From the NCBI GenBank assembly GCA_964030475.1, contig CAXIPT010000002.1, forward strand, positions 15,826,162 to 15,890,161: a DNA stretch of 64,000 bases, in the 5' to 3' direction. The position numbers and the translations under genes are program-made. The notes below the pieces were generated by a model. The model ran no database searches. It saw nothing but the letters and a program-made list of their open reading frames with translations, and was not told the DNA's origin. Below are positions 1-10,118 of this stretch, piece by piece (positions within the stretch are counted from its first letter, which is position 1; each line of letters begins with the position of its first letter). The DNA is from Tethya wilhelma (Eukaryota > Porifera > Demospongiae > Tethyida > Tethyidae).

Positions 1-124
1 TTATATTGTTGGCAGGGTTGAGTCATGGTGGAGTTTAAGGTTTTACTCATTCTCATTCTATAATCTATTTTGTGTGGTACTTTGATTGTTTTTCCCCTCC
101 TCTCCCTCTCACAATATTGTCTAG

Positions 125-289
125 GTGGGCACCATTCAGCCTGGCTATGTCAAGAAAGTAATGCCGTATGGATGTTTTGTGGAATTTCCATTCAGCCTCT
201 CTGGGTTAGCCCCTACCAAATATCTCACTGATGAGTTCATCTCGTCCCCTTCAAGTGTCTATCAAGAGATGCAATCTGTTTGGACCAAG
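125..289 (+). CDS. PDCD11 (RRP5): RRP5/PDCD11 copy 1, S1-domain exon A
   Basis: This 165-nt, phase-0 exon lies between acceptor ctag (ends 124) and donor gtaaga (290). It encodes an S1 RNA-binding repeat segment, with YVKKVMPYGCFVEF and LSGLAPTKYL, matching the metazoan RRP5 repeat that reads GLAPKxxxSDKF in vertebrates. RRP5 is a nucleolar U3 snoRNP-associated factor needed for processing of both 18S and 5.8S/25-28S precursors. The next coding exon starts at 8384, and the join K-VVEVD keeps frame and follows the S1 fold. Earlier exons lie left of the window. A near-identical but frame-broken copy of this exon is at 19898-20051. Seen: splice sites and homology by recall of the family. Inferred: that copy 1 is the working gene. 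Confidence 0.85.
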
Positions 290-480
290 GTAAGATTTTG
301 TTTGGAAAAGGTTTGGAATAGAAAAAACTGATCCATTTGGGAGTCTCTTCTAATCATTGTTTATACCCCTTTCCTTATGAACTCTTCTTTTGATGTGTAT
401 TATCTGATTTATTGGGAGAAGTTGAGCTATAACAGTCCATCCTCAATATTAGTGCCACCATGTATCTCAGTGTTCTGATA

Positions 481-1112
481 CAGTAGCCCTCAAAATAAAG
501 TTCCCGTTGCGTTTGCGTTTCATAGTAAAACTGCGTGCAAACGTGCAAAGTAAAATGCCAAAACGGCGGTTTGAAATTATTCATAGCCGTTTTTGTTTTC
601 AGCTGGATTACATAACGTTGAACGTAAAGTAAGCGTTCTGAGCAAGAAGGATCTAGCACTAGTCATTCTGAAGTCTTTTTCTTGGCTGGAAGGCATGACT
701 AAGCGCTACCAATAGAGCGCTTGGACAGCATAGAGCAACAGTAAAGTAAAAAAAAGTTGGCTGAAAAAGAGGTTTTTTAGCAGCATGGTCGATACAAACG
801 GTAAGAAAAAACCACAAGTATGGTGATTGTCAGCCTTACTAGGCTAAGTTGACTGTGAAAACTCTCCCTGTAGTATAGCACACAGGTTCTTGATTTGTTT
901 TCAAGCTTTCTAGCCTCATAGCTTAGTACTTTCAGTCCAATCATAGTCCAATTTTGACACGCGATTTGAAACGTTTTGCTGCTATGTTGAAACTGCGTTT
1001 TTCATTTCCTCATGTGATAATGAGATTTGACACGCTTCGGTAACGTTATTACGGAAGCGTTTGCACGGGCATTTTATGGAATGGGATGGGAACTTTATTT
1101 TGAGGGGTACTG
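481..1112. mobile_element. Tc1/mariner-type MITE (non-autonomous)
   Basis: A 632-bp element begins CAGTAGCCCTCAAAATAAAG and ends with the inverted form ending GGGGTACTG, giving TIRs of about 25 bp with one or two mismatches. TA dinucleotides flank it at 479-480 and 1113-1114. The matching place in RRP5 copy 2 (about 20261-20268) has a single TA with no insert, so it is an empty site and the TA is a target duplication. CAGT termini with TA duplication are typical of Tc1/mariner. No transposase ORF is present, so it must have been mobilised in trans. Confidence 0.85.
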
Positions 1113-1522
1113 TAGGTCTATATGCCCAATGTTTGTATGCGCATGTGCAAACATGTGCACTGACCCACTTGTTCACGATTGTATCTAGATCCTGCATTTT
1201 CTGCAAACAAGGGCTCGAACAAAATTTTTTATGCAACAGTACCAAATCATGTGCAGAAGTTTTTGATAATGATTGTTACATGTATAATACTGATTGGGAT
1301 ATACAGTATTCGCTGCCAGATACACTAATGTGTATGCAATTTTATGTTGTGTTTAGGACCCATCGTGTTTCTAACATGTATCTTCAGATAAGAATGTATT
1401 TTTTGTGAAATAAAAGGGTCTCTTATCAATATGAAATAAGATTTTAGGATAAATTAGTTTTTAATAAGCATTGAATCAGATTCTGAAGCCAGTTTGTGCC
1501 TTGTGCCCATAGACTTATAGTC
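1113..1522 (+). other. 5' flank of membrane protein gene 1
   Basis: This stretch is shared, with small indels, with the sequence upstream of the copies at 20785 and (more weakly) 34738. The matches include a gaaataaaagg..tcttatcaatatgaaata block just before the start codons. The conservation suggests that promoter or 5' UTR sequence was duplicated with the gene. I see no convincing TATA element. Confidence 0.4.
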
Positions 1523-4500
1523 ATGAGCATCTTTAAAATAGTTGTAACTGTTCTCTTCATGAACAGCACTTTGCTACTGCCTAATATAGTTGAATGCCAA
1601 TCACTGACTGTAGAAACAATAATTTTCGTAGTGCCTGAAGATGTAAAGAAGTCAACTTATCCTCAGAAGCAACTCTATACTATAAATGAGTTGGCCACTG
1701 ATAGCACAAGGATTAGCTCCAACACCACCATTCAGTTCCTACCAGGTAGGCACATCACTGGAGACCCTGACCATCATGAGATGACTCTTCATTTATCAGA
1801 TATACGCAACATCACTTTGACTGGAACTTGTATCAATGCTACAAGCTGTGCTGTGCCTGTTATTGAATGTACTGGCCCTTTTGCTCTGGTAGTTAGTTCA
1901 GTCACCAACCTAGCAATATCTCACCTCAGCTTCATCAACTGCGGTGCTCATTACTATCAAGTGAGTGAATACCCTGCTACCATTGTAATTGACAACTGTT
2001 ATCATGTTGAAGTTGAGGGGGTGACTATAACCAATGGTACTGGTGTAGGCCTCTTTGCAGCGAATGTGTTAGACTATCTGAGGATTTCTAATTCAACTAT
2101 GACTCACAATAATATAAACTGTCGTATTGGAGACAAGCATACCACTCCAAATCATGCAGCTGCATATTATTGTAGTCGTTCATTATTACAGCTCATAATA
2201 ATCAATTCAGAGTTTTCCCACGGTAGACTCCTTGAAGGGGATGCTAATGGGACTAGGTTTGAATATGATGCGTCTGGAATCACTGCTTTCATGGATTCCT
2301 ACCATAATGTTCAGGTCAGTGTTATTAATGTTACATTAGTCAGCAATATAGGGTATAGAGGAAACTTTCACTTAGAACAATGCTGCAAGTTCACCAAGTA
2401 TTTGAATGTAAAGGTCCTGAGACTCACGTCAACTAATGCAACAGGGGACAGTGCCCACAGTTTGTCTATTGTATACAGGAGTTTAAATGTGGTAAATATT
2501 ACAATTGCTGACAGTACGTTTGTTCACAAAGGTGTTGATATTCGTGGTGAAGTGCGTAGCTTTCGTAGATATTGTCAAGTTGTAGTTCTTCGTAAAGTAT
2601 CCATTCACAGCACCTCTGCTAACCCCGATAAGGGCGTTTATAATTCAGCTGTAAGTAGCCTTTTGTTCGCCTATGTTCAAAGTGCTTTCCTTATAAATGC
2701 CAAACTCAAAGGAAATACACTGCCAGTAAGTATTTTGATATTCAATTCATTTGTTAAATTTCAAGAGCAAGTCATTTTACACTACAATAGGGGAGGAATT
2801 GTGATTCAAGGCAATGGCACTCTGAATACAGCACCACACAGTGTAACAAGTATCAGTAACAGCAGTTTAACATCTAAAGGATTCGAGTTTTCAGTATTAT
2901 TTATATTTGAATCAATATTCACTATGGAGAGCAACAGTATCATTTATCTTTCCAACAACAGCGTAGCAGGATGTGGAGGAGTTATGGCAGTGAGCTCACT
3001 GCTGTTCTTTCTTGGGAATACCACTCTTACAGTGTCTGACAGTGAGGGGTACAATGGAGGGGCAATGGCTCTTTATGACAGATCTCGTCTGTTTTTTGTT
3101 AGACCTAATAATGTCATAAAGTTCTTGAGAAACAGAGCACGGAATAAAGGAGGTGGTTTGTTTGTCGATGATTCAGGCTACAGAGACAGTTATAATTTTA
3201 AATATATAATTTTACCCCTAGTTTTGCTGTATTATTTGGATTCACCATCTTCTTCAACTATTGATTTTGTGAACAATACAGCAGAAATTGCTGGTAATGA
3301 AATCTTTGGTGGATGGATTTATTGGCCATATAAACCAATAACCACATATTCAACAACTACTGATGTTAAGTACAGATATTCCAGTAAGATTTTTCATATA
3401 TTCTCTTATCATTACAGCCTCTCTAGTGTAGCATCTGACCCAATCCGTATATGTTTGTGCTTTGACTCCACTCCTAACTGCAATGTTACTAACCACACTG
3501 TTTGGATGTTCCCTGGTCAAACATTACAACTAGATGCAGTAGCTGTTGGACAACAATATGGCGTAGTACCTGCTACAGTTCTAGCTGAATTTCAAAATTT
3601 ATCAGTAAATTTTGTTATGGGTCAAAATGTACAATCAGTTGGCAGATACTGTAGTCCATTAGAGTATACAGTAATGTCTGGAAATATCTTTGAGTCTATA
3701 CTGTTACATCCATCAAGAAATCCTGATTTCGTTCCAACCTTGCCAAAGGACAAGGCATTAAGACGAAAATTCAGAACGACTAAAATGGAAAACTTTTCTC
3801 TTCTGTTTACCCAGCTCTCTCTCTCTGTCCACCTCAAACCCTGTCCCCTGGGCTATGTGTTCAACTTCACATCCAACAACTGTACCTGTCATCACAGTCT
3901 TCAAAGCCATGGTATCTCCTGTAACACCTCTGACTTCTCAATATGGAGACCTGCTAATATTTGGGTAAATGCTACAACTGTCCACACCTCATCCTCTGAT
4001 GAACTTGTGGTGATTGTCCACGACCACTGCCCTTTGGACTACTGCAATAGAGAGAGTCACAGTCTCCAGTTGGAAACACCTGATGAGCAGTGCTACTTCA
4101 ATCGATCAGGCACCCTGTGTGGAGCATGTGGTAGCCATCTGAGTCAAGTGTTTGGGACATCTAGTTGTAAGCCTTGCTCCAGTCTGTGGGTGTTACTCTT
4201 GGTTCCAGTGTTCATGTTACTGGGAGTTGCTCTTATGGTCTTCCTGATGGTTCTAGATGTAACAGTTTCCATTGGAACAGTAAATGGATTGATCTTCTAT
4301 GCCAACATTGTCCGAGCCAACCAGGCCGTGTTCTTTCCTGCTGATTCAGCCAACTCATTTCTCAGTTGGTTTATAGCCTGGCTGAACCTTGACCTCGGCA
4401 TTGAAAGCTGCTTCTATAATGGACTCGATGCTTACGTGAAGACGTGGCTACAATTTTTGTTTCCAGTTTACATCTGGTTGCTAGTGACAGCCATCATAGT

Positions 4501-5122
4501 CTCTAGTCGTTACTCCATAAGAGTGTCCAGGGTGATAGGCACGAATGCCGTGAGTGTTCTGGCCACTCTGTTCCTGCTCTCCTACACTAAGGTCCTGAGG
4601 AGCATCATCACTGTGTTTCAATACACTGAGCTGGAGTACTCCAATGGAGATAGGAAGAAGGTGTGGCTCTATGATGGAAACGTGGAGTACCTTCGAGGAA
4701 AGCACATCCCTCTGTTTGTGAGTGCTCTGTTCTTTCTCATCTTCCTCTCGTTCCCCTACACTGCCACACTCATTGAAATCCAGTGGCTGAGAAGAGTCGT
4801 TTGCACTACTTGTGATAGATGTCTAAAGTCGTGGGCAGGTAGATTCATGCCCATACTGGATGCTCACTCTGGCCCTTACAAAGACAGTCATCGCTACTGG
4901 ACTGGTCTCCTCCTGCTAGTCCGTGTTGTACTTCTGTTGGTGTTCAGCCTCAATGTGTCTGGTGACCCCTCTGTGAACCTGATAGCAATCAGTGTGACCA
5001 TACTGTGTCTAGTGAGTTACTTCTCTCTGTTGGGAGGGCCGTACAAAGAATGGCCAATGAATGTGATTGAGGTGTCCTTTTATCTCAACACTGGCATTGG
5101 TGTGATCGGCAACACTCTATAA
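1523..5122 (+). CDS. Beta-helix / multi-TM membrane protein 1, C-tail lost by frameshift
   Basis: This is a single-exon ORF (1208 codons from an upstream ATG at 1496). I prefer the ATG at 1523, which begins the signal peptide MSIFKIVVTVLFMNST and aligns with the paralogue starts. Order: signal peptide; about 600 residues of short N-glycosylation-rich repeats (NVTITNGTGVG-like, NNSVAGCGGV, EGYNGGAMALYD) of parallel beta-helix type; a conserved CLCFDSTPNCNVTNHTVW block near residue 652; a cysteine-rich juxtamembrane module (CPLGYVF, GTLCGACGSH, SSCKPCSS, near 872-893); then about 8 hydrophobic helices from residue 894. It lies on the same strand inside an RRP5 intron. Compared with the copy at 44510, one extra base near 5105 brings a stop at 5120, removing the last helix and basic tail. 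Family name and function are unknown to me; a surface receptor, adhesion or sensor protein is an inference. Confidence 0.75.
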   Translation: MSIFKIVVTVLFMNSTLLLPNIVECQSLTVETIIFVVPEDVKKSTYPQKQLYTINELATDSTRISSNTTIQFLPGRHITGDPDHHEMTLHLSDIRNITLTGTCINATSCAVPVIECTGPFALVVSSVTNLAISHLSFINCGAHYYQVSEYPATIVIDNCYHVEVEGVTITNGTGVGLFAANVLDYLRISNSTMTHNNINCRIGDKHTTPNHAAAYYCSRSLLQLIIINSEFSHGRLLEGDANGTRFEYDASGITAFMDSYHNVQVSVINVTLVSNIGYRGNFHLEQCCKFTKYLNVKVLRLTSTNATGDSAHSLSIVYRSLNVVNITIADSTFVHKGVDIRGEVRSFRRYCQVVVLRKVSIHSTSANPDKGVYNSAVSSLLFAYVQSAFLINAKLKGNTLPVSILIFNSFVKFQEQVILHYNRGGIVIQGNGTLNTAPHSVTSISNSSLTSKGFEFSVLFIFESIFTMESNSIIYLSNNSVAGCGGVMAVSSLLFFLGNTTLTVSDSEGYNGGAMALYDRSRLFFVRPNNVIKFLRNRARNKGGGLFVDDSGYRDSYNFKYIILPLVLLYYLDSPSSSTIDFVNNTAEIAGNEIFGGWIYWPYKPITTYSTTTDVKYRYSSKIFHIFSYHYSLSSVASDPIRICLCFDSTPNCNVTNHTVWMFPGQTLQLDAVAVGQQYGVVPATVLAEFQNLSVNFVMGQNVQSVGRYCSPLEYTVMSGNIFESILLHPSRNPDFVPTLPKDKALRRKFRTTKMENFSLLFTQLSLSVHLKPCPLGYVFNFTSNNCTCHHSLQSHGISCNTSDFSIWRPANIWVNATTVHTSSSDELVVIVHDHCPLDYCNRESHSLQLETPDEQCYFNRSGTLCGACGSHLSQVFGTSSCKPCSSLWVLLLVPVFMLLGVALMVFLMVLDVTVSIGTVNGLIFYANIVRANQAVFFPADSANSFLSWFIAWLNLDLGIESCFYNGLDAYVKTWLQFLFPVYIWLLVTAIIVSSRYSIRVSRVIGTNAVSVLATLFLLSYTKVLRSIITVFQYTELEYSNGDRKKVWLYDGNVEYLRGKHIPLFVSALFFLIFLSFPYTATLIEIQWLRRVVCTTCDRCLKSWAGRFMPILDAHSGPYKDSHRYWTGLLLLVRVVLLLVFSLNVSGDPSVNLIAISVTILCLVSYFSLLGGPYKEWPMNVIEVSFYLNTGIGVIGNTL

Positions 5123-5432
5123 GGTGAAAGGTGACTCAGAAGGGAATCCGCCCACTGTTACATTCACATCAACCAGCATTGCTGTGATCAGTTTCATTGT
5201 GATAGTGTGTTATCATGTGTACAAGAGGTTGGTCTCCACCAGGAGAGGGGCAAATGGGAAGAAAGCTGTTTATAAGAGGATGAAAGCCCTCTTTAGAAGG
5301 CAAGAAGCTGAAGGCACTGGAGGAAACCCTCTTCGTAGAAGGGCCCCAAAGGAGACAACAACTCGAAGTGTCATTGAACTGAGGGAGCCATTGCTCAGTG
5401 ATATAGTACGAAATGATTTGTCTGTTTTCTGA
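5123..5432 (+). pseudogene. Frameshifted C-terminal tail of membrane protein 1
   Basis: This ORF in another frame continues directly from the gene above: VKGDSEGN, a final hydrophobic helix (SIAVISFIVIVCYHVYKR), then a basic tail with RRGANGKK and REPLLSDIV. It matches the in-frame tail of the copy ending at 48407. The sequence is intact but out of frame, so it is either lost from the protein, an assembly error, or restored in other alleles. Confidence 0.8.
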
Positions 5433-6145
5433 ATTGAATAGCTCCTTCACAGACATTAGTTTTGTAATAGCTTGTATTTTCTTTTAACTTGCATTGTGTT
5501 ATTGGTCGGTACTAGGTGTTTACTTGTGACATATTAGTGGTACTTGAATATTTAATAGATTAGTAAAAATTTTTTGTTTGACAAGAGAATAGCCATAAGT
5601 GTTTTAATAATAAATTTTGATATTGTACAAGAGTGCTTTAGAAGAAAAATTGGTAATATTAGGGTAATTCCATGCTAAACTAGTATTGAAAGTGCATGAT
5701 CACCCTCCTAGATATTAATTGAAGCCACACATGATTTAGCCCTGTTGTGTGTCTTCTCACTTATAAGCCCCTGCATTTATATAATAATAATAATACAAGT
5801 AAAAAACATTAGTAATGTAATGAGACACAAGATTGGCTAAATGTAAAAGGAAACTAATTTAAACATGAAGTGGCTGTTAGAGTGCATATAGAATTCATTC
5901 TTTGGGCTGCATGTAATACTCTTTTTTTGTGTTGAATCACTCATGCAGCCCACACCTGAAGAATTCTTTGCACTCTGTAACAGCTATTCCATCTTGTTTG
6001 CTTTCTTTTGCCTGTATGTCTCATTATAACTGTTTCAAATGTTTTTTTTTTTTACTTGTTTGTTTGTATCTTTATGGCTGTTTGAGTTTTCCCTTGTTGC
6101 TATGCCACTATACTCATTGTACATTCTTGATTAAACCATAAGCTG
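5433..6145 (+). other. 3' flank of membrane protein 1
   Basis: AT-rich non-coding DNA. It shares blocks (gataattccatgc, gcacccta, catgatttggcc types) with the flanks after the copies at 23913 and 39288, so it belongs to the duplicated unit. I see no gene in it. Confidence 0.5.
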
Positions 6146-6430
6146 ACTGTACTGAGCTGTTGGTGTTCAGCCTCAACGTGTCTGGTGACCCCTCTGTGAA
6201 CCTGATAGCAATCAGTGTGACCATACTGTGTCTAGTGAGTTACTTCTCTCTGTTGGGAGGGCCGTACAAAGAATGGCCAATGAATGTGATTGAGGTGTCC
6301 TTTTATCTCAACACTGGCATTGCTGTGATCAGTGTTGGTCTCCACCAGGAAAGGGGCAGAGGGAAGAAAGCTGTTTGTAAGAAGATCAGAGTCCTCTTTA
6401 GAAGGCAAGAAGCTAGTTATTTGTAGAAGA
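6146..6430 (+). pseudogene. 3' cassette fragment of the membrane protein family
   Basis: This begins abruptly inside the next-to-last helices (VFSLNVSGDPSVNL, SYFSLLGGPYKEWP), nearly identical to gene 1. Two internal deletions follow: helix text runs straight into AVISVGLHQERG and then the basic tail (FRRQEAS), where it stops. The upstream 35 bp (ctgactgtactgagctg) also precede the analogous fragment at 40037, so the fragment existed before the RRP5 duplication. It lacks a start, signal peptide and ectodomain. Confidence 0.85.
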
Positions 6431-6806
6431 TGCTTGTTCTCCTTCACGAATTGTTTCTACCAAAGCTGTAATTGGAATCATAGTATGAAACTTGGGCATG
6501 AAAAACCTAAACAAAACTTTAAACAAAGGTTTCTAATTGCCAAGAGCCTTAGTGCGAAACATGTAATCATGCAGGGCCAAAAATTGTTGAAGTAACAGCC
6601 AATTAAGTGTCATAACACCTGATGAAAACAGTGCCGAGCCTGCTTGCTGCACTATTTCAGAATGATCATGATTACTGGCAATCAGCTACACAATAATTGT
6701 ATATAAGCCACAAATAGATTGATTCTAGCTAGCTTAGCTGCTAACAACACTGCTTTGAATGTGCATATATCTGCATGAGGCAATTTCCCTGAATTCAGTG
6801 TACTAC
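6431..6806. other. Non-coding intronic DNA
   Basis: No gene, RNA or clear repeat is seen here. It separates the 3' cassette fragment from the Tigger relic. Confidence 0.4.
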
Positions 6807-8160
6807 TCTGGAACCCCTATTAACAGCCACCCATGATATAACGGAGAGTTACTCAGCTCCCGAATGATCTCCATATGTAGCAATATTAAAACACACCCTG
6901 AGTTACGACCACCTTGCTACTCCATATAACAGACAGCTTACTGTTCCCCAATAACGTTCATTCAATACAAATGACCTCACGCTTACGGACACTTAGCCAC
7001 GCCCAATCTATCTAAGATTGCAAAGAAGTTGAGCAGTTGAAGATAAGCATGCAGTGAATCTGGTGACATACAGGGGAAACAGTAGATTCTTGGAATGAAC
7101 GACTACCAGAATTAATTCAAGGGTATGAAAAGGATAATATTTGGAACATGGATGAGACTGGTTTGTTCTTGCATTGTTTGTCTCTGCTTTGGGGCACAAA
7201 GAGAAACCGGTCCCAGGTGCTTGCGTGGGTTTGACAAATCTTGCTTACCCGTAACATTCTATAGTCAACCTAAAGCATGGATGTCTGGAGGTATCCTTGA
7301 AGACATCCTCACTATAAGCTCAACCAACGCTTGATAAACTCCAACCAAAATATTCTTTTGCTGATGGATAATGCTGGTTGTCACCCAGAAGAATTAATCT
7401 CCAAGTTTTCCAACATTAAGATTATCTTTCTCCCTGCCAACACCACTTCTAAACTACAGCTTCTAGATCTTGGAGTAATTCAGACCTTCAAAATGCTCTA
7501 CCGTAAGCATTTTTTAAGTTATGTGGTATCAAAGATTGACGAGTGTGATCGAGCTACTGATTTAGTGAAATCTGTGAGTGTGTTGGTTGCTCTTAGATGG
7601 GTTCCTCTAGCCTGGAACGAAGTGAAATCACAAATCATCATGAAGGTATCAAGAATGCAGGTGTTTTAAATAACACATTAGATGTTATAGGGTTAATTGG
7701 ATTGTACTGGTGCAGATGGAGATGGTTCAAAAGATCCTTTTGCTGCTATTAACCAAGACTTAGAGCTACAGCGTCTAATCAGTGAACAGACTGGGTCTGA
7801 GAGTTGCACTCCACAAGAGTTCAGTAGTGCATAGTGACGACGATCTTTCAGTTTGTGTGGAAATGGATGCTGAAATTGGGAAGAAACTTTCCTTGAGCAG
7901 CTGACTGCAGGTGATAAACAGGAGGATTCCAGTCAGAAAATGCCAGATGAAGATAAAGATGAAGAGCTCGATGATGCTGGCCCAGTGTTACCGAAATTGA
8001 AAACATACAAAGAAGCTATAAACTCTTTGGAGGATGTTTACCAATTTTTGGAACATAAAGGACATGGTGTTGAAGCCTTGTCAATTGGAGCCTCAATGGA
8101 TCAGCTTGTTGCTATATACTCAATGAACATATAAAGTCATCAAACTTAAAATTCCCACTA
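6807..8160 (+). mobile_element. Tigger/pogo-type DNA transposon relic
   Basis: Three pieces of a Tigger (DDE_1, pogo-like) transposase are spread over several frames. About 7123-7200 reads IWNMDETGLF (first catalytic Asp region). 7331-7669 reads ILLLMDNAGCHP, FLPANTTSKLQLLDLGV and MLYRKH (second and third acidic positions). 7940-8134 is a C-terminal acidic piece ending DQLVAIYSMNI. The left end near 6807 has a pogo-like TIR remnant (ctggaacccctattaacagcc). Stops and frame changes make it dead. The RRP5 copy 2 intron lacks it between the matching flanks, so it entered copy 1 after the duplication or was lost from copy 2. Confidence 0.75.
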
Positions 8161-8383
8161 TACAGTACATGTTTGCTTGTAAGAAATATTTAACAGTTTA
8201 GAATTTTACCTTTTATGTGACTGTAGAATAACCCAGAGTGTTTTGATGTGTTAAGTTTTAACCAGAAAATAATTATAAATGAATTCTAATCAGGGGATAG
8301 TTTATCATTAATTGTGTGATTGTGAAATATTTATGCACACAATTCCAATTCCATGTGTATCCCCTCCCTCGCACTGACACTAG

Positions 8384-9572
8384 GTGGTGGAAGTGGACCA
8401 CTCTGAAGGTCGTCTCTTGCTCACTCTTCGTCCTTCAGACCTCACCCTCTCCTCTCAACATCTAGACCCAGAACTGATCAACCAAAAGATCCTGGCTAAC
8501 TTTCAAGACTTTATGAAAGAAAGAGCTGCCATTTTACAGCGGGCCACCTCTCCACTGTTCGCAACTCAAGAAGTGCCAGGTCAAAGGTCACTAGCATCTG
8601 TAGCAAGTGTGTTTCGGCCTGGAAGGAGTGTCTCTGGTCACGTGACTTCCCTTAGCAGAGATTGTGTTCTGTTTGAGCTAGAGAATGGTGTTTTGGCTAA
8701 AGCTGATCTGTTGACCTTGCCCAAAGGTATATGTTGTGTAATTACTAATAGTTTAAATTTTTAAGGATATAAAATATGATTTTCATGGATAAAATTTGCC
8801 TGCAGAAAACATAATGGGAGGGGCTGCTCAATCCTCAAAAATAAAATTGCAAAATTCAAAAAACTTACTCCTTGAAATAGTAGCCATCAGGTGTACTGTT
8901 TTGAATAAACCTCCTGTGTATTATGTGGTGATAGTAGTCATCCTTAAGTAGGCTGTATTTCCCATCACTCCCTCCTCTCTGTAGGTGCTGCTCCTCCTAC
9001 CAGGGGTAGCCCTCTCAGTGGATACATGGTGGACATTGATATGGTGGACTGCTGTCTCCTGGTCTCTCTCAACCCCAGTGTGACCCCTGACAGTGAGGGG
9101 GGCAAGGGGGGTCGCAAGAGAAGGAGGTCAAGACAGATGAAGAGCTGTGATGACTTGAAAGTGCCATCTTCAATTATGGGCACTGTGGAGTTGAAGACTC
9201 CTCAGTATTTTATCCTCTCATTTTCATCTCTATCTGGTGGTACTGGACTAGCTTATGGACTGGTGGACAGTGTAAGTTGTATTTTATTTGGTTAATGTTT
9301 ATATGTTTGTAATAATGTGATGTAATGTAATGTAATGTTTATATGTTTGTTTTTGGTATATTTATGTATGTTTAGGGACAAATTGGAGTCCTTCCGGCGT
9401 GGTTTAAGTCCATCAAGGTTGGCCAAGTGGTGTCAGCTACCCTACTCTCTGATAGGTAGGTCTGATTCTACTAAAGTTATGTTCTCCCCTAACTATATAT
9501 GCTTTACCAATTTGTGTGCTTTATAACTGTTGAGTCTACTATAAAAGTAGTGACATAAATATTCTCATTGTG

Positions 9573-9636
<64 letters not shown>

Positions 9637-9848
9637 ACAGATGAAACACTGGTATTAAATACTAGTTCCTCATTCAATACCCATTGTACTCTTTTCTTCC
9701 CCAGGACTGATGATGTCATTGTGCTCCCTGTTGCCCTCCTCACTGCTCCCAGTGGGCTGATGTCTCGAGGTGGGCCTTCCTCTCTCTCTGCTGGTACAGT
9801 GCCTGGGTCACTGTGGGATGTCAAGCCTGGAACAGTGATTGATGTCAT
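8384..9848 (+). CDS. PDCD11 (RRP5): RRP5/PDCD11 copy 1, exons B-E
   Basis: Coding exons are 8384..8726, 8985..9271, 9376..9455 and 9705..9848, all with AG/GT borders and matching phases (0/1, 1/0, 0/2, 2/2). Exon B completes the S1 repeat begun in exon A (VVEVDHSEGRLLLTLRPSDL). Exons B-C carry the next repeat (SVSGHVTSL, VLFELENGVLAKADL; then GYMVDIDMVDCCLLVSL and a basic GGRKRRRSR stretch). Exons D-E encode QIGVLPAWFKSIKVGQVV and SLWDVKPGTVIDV, the start of a further S1 repeat. Introns are short. A GT microsatellite (9569-9635) lies about 70 nt before the exon E acceptor. No stop or frameshift is seen. Confidence 0.88.
9569..9635. repeat. (GT)n microsatellite in RRP5 intron D
   Basis: An almost pure GT run with one TTTG interruption, inside the intron before exon E. 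The antisense translation is only a Thr-His run and is not a gene. Confidence 0.95.
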
Positions 9849-10118
9849 GTAAGTCTTTGTCTACTTACAATGTGTCAAGCCCAAAAATAGATGGTACACC
9901 ATACCTAAATATTACATTGACTAGAACTAGCTGAGGATGATATTAAGCAGTAAGTAAATTAACCAAAAAATCATCTCTTTAATTATAGTATAGCACAGTA
10001 TGTATATAATATTATTATGGTGCACGCTATGCTAGTACAAAATTTTAATCGAATATTTGTGCTCTGACCAACTAATATAAACTCGTTGGTTTGTGTCTCG
10101 GTAAGAAAGGTATATATT

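Noticed and set aside
1523..5432. Intron or programmed frameshift to explain the split C-terminus of membrane protein 1
   Set aside because: The paralogues are continuous here, the difference is one base, and no slippery heptamer or splice sites are seen.
9504..9852. Two overlapping ORFs of about 100 codons on opposite strands with Val-Cys or Thr-His runs
   Set aside because: They are translations of the GT microsatellite and overlap RRP5 exon E.
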